Positions 58,600-64,000 of a stretch of 64,000 nucleotides of DNA are shown here, one piece after another (within the stretch, counting starts at the first letter, position 1; each line of letters starts with the position of its first letter). The notes beneath the pieces were generated by a model. That model did no database searches. It was not told where the DNA came from and was given only the letters and a program-made list of their open reading frames with translations. Location: contig CADBBB010000005.1 in assembly GCA_902792795.1 (NCBI GenBank), forward strand, positions 123,578 to 187,577, given 5' to 3'. Both the position numbers and the translations under genes were made by a program. Source of the DNA: an uncultured Spirochaetaceae bacterium (GTDB lineage Bacteria; Spirochaetota; Spirochaetia; Treponematales; Treponemataceae).

Positions 58600-61008
58600 T
58601 TACAAATAAATGCGCTCAAACGACTTTGTGTCGATTGGCTTGGAGAAGTAGTAGCCTTGGAAAAGCTCGCAGCCTTCGTCGTGAAGCAAATCCATTTGAT
58701 CCTTTGACTCGATTCCCTTGGCCAAAATTTTCATTCCAAGATTTCGCGCCATTTGAATCAATTCCTTCATAATGATGTGCGCGTTCCTTGGCGAACTTGT
58801 GTCTTGCAAAAATCCTATGTCAACCTTTAGTATGTCGATGTTGCATTCGCGCAAAATTTTGAGCGAGGTGTTTCCCGTTCCAAAGTCGCCGATTTCGATT
58901 GTAAAGCCGATTTTGCGCAACTGTTCAATCAACTTGATTTGCCGCTCCAAATCGCCCATCATTACGTCTTCGCTCAACTCAATGTGCAAATTCTTTGGAT
59001 CGATGTCAAACTCGCTCAGCAAGTCGTTGAACTCGTTCATGATGCTCATAAGGTAAAAGTCTTTTGGCGAAATGTTGACAGAAATGTAAAAGTCGTCGCG
59101 GCCGGCGGTCTTCCATTCAAAGAGCTTTTGGAAAACCAAGCGCCAAACATAGCGGTCAATTTTAGTGATCATGCCGTTCTTTTCAAAAATCGGAATGAAT
59201 TCCGACGGCGAAACGATTCCCTCGTCCGGGTGCTCCCAGCGGACAAGCGCCTCGGCGCCGACGGCCTTTCCTTCTATCGTTGACTGCGGCTGCAAGTAAA
59301 TTTTTATCTGGCCGGTGGAAATCGCTTCGGGCAGCTGGTAGACCAACTGCTGCTCGCGCAAGGCGCTGTCGCGCAGCTTTGAGTCGTACCAAGCCACTTG
59401 CTTGCGGTACTGGCCCTTGATTGTGTCGATGGCGATAAAGGCGCGGTCGCACATGAACGAAACGCGCATGTCGGTGTCTTCGATTTCGTAAACGCCAAAG
59501 TAACAGGTTGGCAAAATAGAAAGGTTCACCGTCTCCTTAAAAATGCGCTGGCTCTCGTCGATGAACAGCTGCAAATTCAAGCGGTCTTTGGGAATCAAAA
59601 TGGCAAAGCGGTCGTTGTCTATTCTTCCGTAAACTTCGCCGATTACCGTTTTTTCTTTTAGGGCTTGCGCGAACGACTTTAGAATTTTGTCGCCGACCGC
59701 GATTCCGCTAAATTCATTTATCAACTTGAATTTTCCGACGTCGCAGCAAACGATGAAATATTTTTCGTCGGGATTGGCTTCCAGCATGTCGGCGACGCAG
59801 TCGTAGAAATGCTGCTTGTTGTAAAGTCCGGTTAGAGGGTCGTGGGTGCTGCGGAAGCGCTCCACCTTTTCGTGATTGTTTTCTTCCGTTGTGTCGACGA
59901 TTATCAAATAGCTGCCGATGTATTTTTTGTCCTTTGCCTCGATGGTGTAAAAAGTCATCCTGTAAAAAAGCTCTTTGTCGTCGATTATCCTGTGAATCGT
60001 TTCTTCCTTTGCGTTCATCTCTTTAAGAGAACGGCCGTCCGCGATTCTTTTTATCACAGGCTGAATTACGTCCATCGGATTTTGGTTGGGCTTGATTCTG
60101 TAAATTTCGCGAATGTAGTCGTTGGCGTAAATGCATTGGTCTTCATCGTCAAAAATCGCGATGCCGTTGTCCATTCCCTGCATTACGCGCTGAACCGTGA
60201 CTTGCCGCAAGAATGACGGAATGTAAATAAACGCGAAGTAATAAAACGACGCCGAAAAAAGGCTGTAAAAGAGAACGGAAAAGTCGACAGGCAACTCAAA
60301 GAAAATGTAAAAGCCGTTCAATATGACGATGAAGCTTATTTGCAAGATGGCGGTTATGTATTTGATTTTGTAAATGGCCGGAGCGACGGCAGTTTTGTAA
60401 ATCAAGAAAAAAATGCTCAATGAAATCAGCAAGTAGCAAAGCGCCAAGTGCAAGTCAAAAGACCAGCCGGGAACGGTTCTAAAAAACACGTCCGGCTCAA
60501 AGAACATTCCCGCGTAATATGAGCGTTCAATTTGAAAAACTTCCCCGCTCCAAAAGTTGCTTACTAAATTGAAAATGTCGACAATGATTATTATAAACAA
60601 CAATATCATTGCCTTTTCAAACCAAGATGTTTTTTGTTCCTTGGGCTTGGCAATCTTCAGCAAGTCGTCGCGAAAAAACAAAACGACCGCGCGGAAAAAA
60701 TTCTTTTCGGCTATTCCATTGGGGAACGAATATTCAACGCAAAAGTAAAGCACATAAAAAAGCAAAATGTCGATGGAAGAAAAATAGAAGAAAAACAAAA
60801 AGGACACCAAGCTGTCCGCGTATGCCCAAGACGGCGATGTCGACGCTATGAAAATATTGGGCAAAACCGTAAAGAAAGCCGCCGTCAACATGACGCGGGC
60901 CTTTTTTGCCAAAGTGAGATTTCTTCTTGCCCTTTCCATGGTTCGGCTTATTGTAAAAGCCAAAATCAATTCCATGGCCACTAGGATCAGCGAATACAAT
61001 ACTTTCAT
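58600..61008 (-). CDS. Membrane protein with PAS, degenerate GGDEF and degenerate EAL domains
   Basis: 802 residues from the ATG at 61008; a longer open frame upstream lies antisense to fabF and has no domain. N-terminal membrane region of about eight helices (to ~270), a PAS-like domain (MQGMDNGIAIFDDEDQCIYA with NDYIREIYRI), GGDEF at ~410-560 with IDNDRF in place of GGDEF, and an EAL domain. EAL residues are partly lost: AEALVRW and HIELSED remain, but the DDFG pair reads GDFG and the EGVE motif reads KGIE. It is probably a c-di-GMP or GTP sensor without catalysis. The promoter is directly at the start codon. Confidence 0.9.
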   Translation of the reverse strand: MKVLYSLILVAMELILAFTISRTMERARRNLTLAKKARVMLTAAFFTVLPNIFIASTSPSWAYADSLVSFLFFFYFSSIDILLFYVLYFCVEYSFPNGIAEKNFFRAVVLFFRDDLLKIAKPKEQKTSWFEKAMILLFIIIIVDIFNLVSNFWSGEVFQIERSYYAGMFFEPDVFFRTVPGWSFDLHLALCYLLISLSIFFLIYKTAVAPAIYKIKYITAILQISFIVILNGFYIFFELPVDFSVLFYSLFSASFYYFAFIYIPSFLRQVTVQRVMQGMDNGIAIFDDEDQCIYANDYIREIYRIKPNQNPMDVIQPVIKRIADGRSLKEMNAKEETIHRIIDDKELFYRMTFYTIEAKDKKYIGSYLIIVDTTEENNHEKVERFRSTHDPLTGLYNKQHFYDCVADMLEANPDEKYFIVCCDVGKFKLINEFSGIAVGDKILKSFAQALKEKTVIGEVYGRIDNDRFAILIPKDRLNLQLFIDESQRIFKETVNLSILPTCYFGVYEIEDTDMRVSFMCDRAFIAIDTIKGQYRKQVAWYDSKLRDSALREQQLVYQLPEAISTGQIKIYLQPQSTIEGKAVGAEALVRWEHPDEGIVSPSEFIPIFEKNGMITKIDRYVWRLVFQKLFEWKTAGRDDFYISVNISPKDFYLMSIMNEFNDLLSEFDIDPKNLHIELSEDVMMGDLERQIKLIEQLRKIGFTIEIGDFGTGNTSLKILRECNIDILKVDIGFLQDTSSPRNAHIIMKELIQMARNLGMKILAKGIESKDQMDLLHDEGCELFQGYYFSKPIDTKSFERIYL

Positions 61009-61015
61009 CGCAAAT

Positions 61016-61044
61016 ATTATACCACAAAATTTGGATTTTTTCAA
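61016..61044 (-). promoter_or_regulatory. Promoter of the degenerate GGDEF/EAL gene, leaderless geometry
   Basis: On the minus strand TTGAAA (61039-61044), exactly 17 bp, TATAAT (61016-61021), then ATTTGCG and the ATG at 61008. No ribosome binding site can exist on this transcript. Confidence 0.7.
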
Positions 61045-61110
61045 ATAAATTTGAACAGATGCGCCGCGATAGGAACCATTGACAGGCGCGGAAACTGCGG
61101 GCGTTTTTCG

Positions 61111-61139
61111 TTGACAAAAATCGAAATTTTGTCTAAAAT
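61111..61139 (+). promoter_or_regulatory. fabF promoter
   Basis: TTGACA at 61111-61116, exactly 17 bp, TAAAAT at 61134-61139. The leader of about 22 bases carries GGGGAACTAT before the ATG at 61168. Confidence 0.7.
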
Positions 61140-61167
61140 AAATAATCTTATTTTTATGGGGAACTAT

Positions 61168-62430
61168 ATGGCGCAAAGACGCGTGGTTGTGACAGGTCTT
61201 GGAGCGGTGACTCCGCTTGGAAACAACGTTCAGGACACTTGGGAAGGAATCAAGGCCGGAAAAAGCGGCATTGAAAAAATCACTTTGTTTGACGCCACCG
61301 ACTACAAGGTTCAAGTGGCCGGCGAAGTGAAGAACTTTGACATAGCCCAATACGGCCTTGACCCAAAAGAGTGCCGCAAAATGGCGCGCTTCACGCAATT
61401 TTTGGTTGCCGCCAGCGCCCAGGCTTTGGGCGACGCTGGCTTTAACAAGGAAAACTTGGCCGGCGAAAAATGCGGCGTGATGGTCGGAAACGGAATCGGC
61501 GGCTTTGACGTAATCGAAGCGGCCTTTAAAAAATACTTTGACCCCGCCGCCGGCGTTAACCGCATCCCGCCGCTTAGCGCGCCGGAATTCATTCCCAACG
61601 AAGCGGCCGCAAACGTAAGCATGCTTTACGGAATCGAAGGCCCGGCTTGGACTCTTGCCACGGCTTGCTCTAGCGGCACCGACGCTTTGGGAAACGCCTT
61701 GGACTTGGTCAGAAGCGGCCGCGTTGACGTTTGCGTCGCCGGCGGAACGGAAGCGACAATCACGGGCTTTGGAATCGGAAACTTTATGGTATTGAAGGCG
61801 CTGGCCACTAACTTTAACGACCAGCCCCACAAGGCAAGCCGCCCCTTTGACAAAAACCGCGGAGGCTTTGTAATGGGAGAAGGAAGCGCGGTTCTTATTT
61901 TGGAAGAGTTGGAGCACGCCAAAAAGCGCGGCGCCAAGATTTACGCCGAGTTTGCCGGATACGGCGCTTCTTCTGACGCTTACCACATCACCGCTCCCCT
62001 TCCCGACGGAACGGGCGGCGCCAAGGCGATCACGCGCGCTTTGGAAGACGCTGGCCTCAAGCCGGAAGACGTTCAGTATTACAACGCTCACGGAACGGGA
62101 ACCCACGCCAACGATTCAGGCGAGACAAAAATGGTAAAACTGGCCTTTGGCGATCACGCCAAAAAGCTTAAGATTTCTTCCACCAAGAGCATGACGGGCC
62201 ACATGATCGGCGCCGCCGGAGCGATCGAAGCCTTGTTCTGCATCAAGGCGATTAACGACGGCTTCTTCCCGCCGACAATCAACCTTGACGAGCCTGACAT
62301 CGAAGGCGGCTGCGACTTGGACTACGTTCCCAACAAGGGACAGACTGGAACAATCACGGCGGCGGCCAGCGCGTCGCTCGGCTTTGGCGGCCACAACGGC
62401 TGCGTCGTGTTTAAGAAGTTTAGTGAATAA
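61168..62430 (+). CDS. fabF: 3-oxoacyl-[acyl-carrier-protein] synthase II
   Basis: 420 residues. The ATG at 61168 is preferred because GGGGA lies five bases upstream; ATG at 61156 is four codons longer. Condensing enzyme of fatty-acid elongation. N-terminal RRVVVTGLGAVTPLGNNVQD; active-site Cys in TLATACSSGTDAL at about residue 165; His in YNAHGTGTHANDSGE at about 305; Lys and second His in STKSMTGHMIGAAGAIEALF at about 338; ending ASASLGFGGHNGCVVFKK. With fabV downstream it forms a fatty-acid synthesis pair. Confidence 0.96.
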   Translation: MAQRRVVVTGLGAVTPLGNNVQDTWEGIKAGKSGIEKITLFDATDYKVQVAGEVKNFDIAQYGLDPKECRKMARFTQFLVAASAQALGDAGFNKENLAGEKCGVMVGNGIGGFDVIEAAFKKYFDPAAGVNRIPPLSAPEFIPNEAAANVSMLYGIEGPAWTLATACSSGTDALGNALDLVRSGRVDVCVAGGTEATITGFGIGNFMVLKALATNFNDQPHKASRPFDKNRGGFVMGEGSAVLILEELEHAKKRGAKIYAEFAGYGASSDAYHITAPLPDGTGGAKAITRALEDAGLKPEDVQYYNAHGTGTHANDSGETKMVKLAFGDHAKKLKISSTKSMTGHMIGAAGAIEALFCIKAINDGFFPPTINLDEPDIEGGCDLDYVPNKGQTGTITAAASASLGFGGHNGCVVFKKFSE

Positions 62431-62590
62431 GGAGAACTAGCGGCACGATAATTGCCGCCAAGCCCAAAATTGAATGATAGCCGCGCAACGCCAACAAACG
62501 CGCTCGCAGCCTAGCTCGCGCGTTCAGGCGCCTGTAAGAGGATATATAAAATAGCGCGTTTTGGCGCATATAAATTGGAGGACTAAAAAA

Positions 62591-63841
62591 ATGGTAATCA
62601 CACCCAAAATCAGAAGCAACATTTGCATCAACGCGCACCCGATTGGATGCGCCAAAGAAGTTGAGCGCGAGATCGCCTACGTAAAGGCGCAAAAAGCCAA
62701 GCGCGGAGTGAAGGCCGCGGCCGAGGGCGGAAAGGGACCCAAAACAGTTTTGGTCTTGGGCTGCTCAACAGGCTACGGATTGGCCAGCCGCATCACAGCC
62801 GCCTTTGAATGGGGCGCCGACACGATTGGCGTTTCTTTCGAGAAAGAAGCCACAGAGACTAAGGGCGGAACTCCCGGTTGGTACAACAACGCCGCCTTTG
62901 ACCGCGCCGCTCAGGCCGCCGGCCTTAAGTCAGTCACATTGAACGGCGACGCCTATTCCAACGAAATGCGCGCTTCCGTAATCGAAGAGATAAAGAAGAT
63001 GGGCGGAAAGATTGACTTGCTCATTTACTCTTTGGCCAGCCCTGTCCGCAACGACCCCGACAAGATTGACCCCGAAACAGGCGCCCACGTCATGTACCGT
63101 TCCGTAATCAAGCCGATAGGAAAAACATACGGCGGAAAATGCTTGGACATCATCAACGAAAAGCTCACCGAGATGAGCGCCGACCCGGCCAACGACGCCG
63201 AAATCGAAACGACCGTAAAGGTAATGGGCGGTGAAGACTGGCAGCTTTGGATTGACGCTTTGGAAAAGGCCGGCGTTTTGGCCCAGGGCTTTTGCACGCT
63301 CGCTTACTCTTACATCGGCCCAGAATTGAGCCATCCGATTTATCGCGACGGAACAATTGGACAAGCCAAAAAGCATTTGGAGAAGACGGCGCTCAACTTG
63401 AACGAGCAGCTTAAAAAGAGCGTCGGCGGTTCCGCCTACGTTTCTGAGAACAAGGGCTTGGTAACAAGAAGCAGCGCGGTCATTCCGATCATCTCCCTTT
63501 ACCTTGCCGTTTTGTTCAAGATTATGAAAGAGATGAACATTCACGAAGGCTGCATCGAGCAGATGGAACGCTTGTTCTGCGAGCGCCTTTACACCGCCGC
63601 CGACGGCGCGATGGGAGATGTTCCTGTTGACAGCGAGCACCGCATCCGCATCGACGACTGGGAACTCCGCGACGACGTTCAGGCCAAGGCGCAAGAAGCG
63701 ATGGCCGCCGTCAACGACGACAACGTTCGCCAGTGGTGCGACATCGACGGCTACAAGCACGACTTCTTGGTCACAAACGGCTTTGACGTTGAAGGCGTGG
63801 ATTACGAGAAAGACGTCGCCGATATGAGAGCGATTGACTAG
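62591..63841 (+). CDS. fabV: Trans-2-enoyl-CoA/enoyl-ACP reductase, FabV/TER type
   Basis: 416 residues from the ATG at 62591 after ATTGGAGGACTAAAAAA. NAD(P)H-dependent reductase acting on trans-2-enoyl thioesters; the treponemal enzyme reduces crotonyl-CoA. Rossmann motif VLVLGCSTGYGLASRITAAF at about residue 55; the Y-x8-K active site is in IYRDGTIGQAKKHLE near residue 255; NKGLVTRSSAVIPIISLYLA and RIRIDDWELRDDVQ are family-typical; it ends FDVEGVDYEKDVADM. The N-terminal IRSNICINAHPIGCAKEVE closely resembles the Treponema denticola TER as I remember it. It follows fabF by 160 bases containing a GCGGCA-TGCCGC hairpin and a TATAAA box. Confidence 0.96.
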   Translation: MVITPKIRSNICINAHPIGCAKEVEREIAYVKAQKAKRGVKAAAEGGKGPKTVLVLGCSTGYGLASRITAAFEWGADTIGVSFEKEATETKGGTPGWYNNAAFDRAAQAAGLKSVTLNGDAYSNEMRASVIEEIKKMGGKIDLLIYSLASPVRNDPDKIDPETGAHVMYRSVIKPIGKTYGGKCLDIINEKLTEMSADPANDAEIETTVKVMGGEDWQLWIDALEKAGVLAQGFCTLAYSYIGPELSHPIYRDGTIGQAKKHLEKTALNLNEQLKKSVGGSAYVSENKGLVTRSSAVIPIISLYLAVLFKIMKEMNIHEGCIEQMERLFCERLYTAADGAMGDVPVDSEHRIRIDDWELRDDVQAKAQEAMAAVNDDNVRQWCDIDGYKHDFLVTNGFDVEGVDYEKDVADMRAID

Positions 63842-63907
63842 CGCGCCTTGGCTCGCTCGCATCGACTAGGATTTTAGGCAAGCCTAAGAGGCCGCCCGCT
63901 GTTGATA

Positions 63908-63927
63908 TGTACCCATAATTCTGGACA
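63908..63927. mobile_element. Possible terminal inverted repeat of an IS3-type insertion sequence
   Basis: TGTACCCATAATTCTGGACA has the TGT...GGACA form of IS3-family ends, and the sequence after it (63928-64000) changes character to A+T-rich with a hairpin. The element would continue past the right edge. No transposase is visible in this window, so this is tentative. Confidence 0.4.
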
Positions 63928-63950
63928 CATATTATGAACTAGGCAGACTG

Positions 63951-63989
63951 AATGGATGCTTCCCTGTATTTTACAGGAGGCATCCATTT
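63951..63989. terminator. Hairpin near the right edge
   Basis: ATGGATGCTTCCCTGTA pairs with TACAGGAGGCATCCAT with one bulge and one wobble, followed by TTTTGTTTT on the plus strand. It may be the terminator within the end of the presumed insertion sequence, shielding it from outside transcription. Confidence 0.55.
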
Positions 63990-64000
63990 TGTTTTGGCCT

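Noticed and set aside
61009..62106. An N-terminal extension of the GGDEF/EAL gene by about 366 codons
   Set aside because: The extension is antisense to fabF and crosses two promoters; the true start at 61008 has a membrane helix and promoter at the right place.
62641..62760. The Lys/Ala-rich stretch in FabV as another copy of the coding insert
   Set aside because: The treponemal enzyme, as I recall it, has a linker of similar length here and the DNA does not match the GCAAGACCAAAA word.
62930..63862. A 310-codon open frame antisense to fabV
   Set aside because: Same reason; its sequence is only the reverse reading of conserved FabV codons and has no recognisable features.

Overview
The window is about 50% G+C chromosomal DNA that looks like a Treponema-type spirochaete. 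The pointers are a FabV enoyl-CoA reductase that closely resembles the treponemal enzyme, several membrane-bound EAL proteins, an iorA-iorB-paaK-ACT cluster, many short lipoproteins, and a small SRP RNA. The genus is an inference from gene content; no rRNA is present to confirm it. About 50 protein genes, three tRNA genes and one SRP RNA can be supported.

Layout. 1-4.9 kb: a drug-efflux operon on the minus strand (tandem TetR regulator, TolC, adaptor, RND pump cut by the window edge) behind two palindromic operators. 4.9-12.0 kb: lipid kinase, AraC regulator, sulfatase-modifying-like lipoprotein, a PocR-like sensor coupled to an EAL phosphodiesterase, a MATE exporter and a DNA alkylation repair protein. 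12.0-12.6 kb: tRNA-Ser(TGA), tRNA-Ser(GCT), tRNA-Arg(GCG) and a duplicated tRNA 3' end. 12.7-20 kb: a secreted peptidase-like lipoprotein, an Hpt/response-regulator pair, and aryl-2-oxoacid metabolism (iorA broken by a frameshift, iorB, paaK, ACT protein). 20-29.9 kb: ORF6N protein, TrkA/TrkH potassium uptake, a beta-helix protein and a GGDEF-like/EAL protein. 30-35.9 kb: an MMPL/LolA-like/beta-barrel export trio, YchJ-like protein, rlmB. 36-47.6 kb: a putative glycosidase with an HD-GYP-like protein, mnmE, pyrB, pyrI, an adenylate cyclase, pyrC and a CmpB-type membrane protein. 47.6-52.2 kb: an A+T-rich island of seven small genes with two nuclease-like folds, the best candidate for an undescribed system. 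52.3-64 kb: ettA, SRP RNA, glmS, a CE2-type esterase, a protein phosphatase, a degenerate GGDEF/EAL protein, fabF, fabV and what may be the edge of an insertion sequence.

Three patterns cut across the genes. First, many promoters read TTGC..-17-TATAAT and lie so close to the start codon that the mRNA should be leaderless. Second, a ~150-nt intergenic repeat occurs three times with base changes that keep its stems paired. Third, a short G/C-rich word around GCAAGACCAAAA appears to be inserted in frame into the lipid kinase, MnmE and dihydroorotase. All of these come from reading by eye; no alignment or database search was run.
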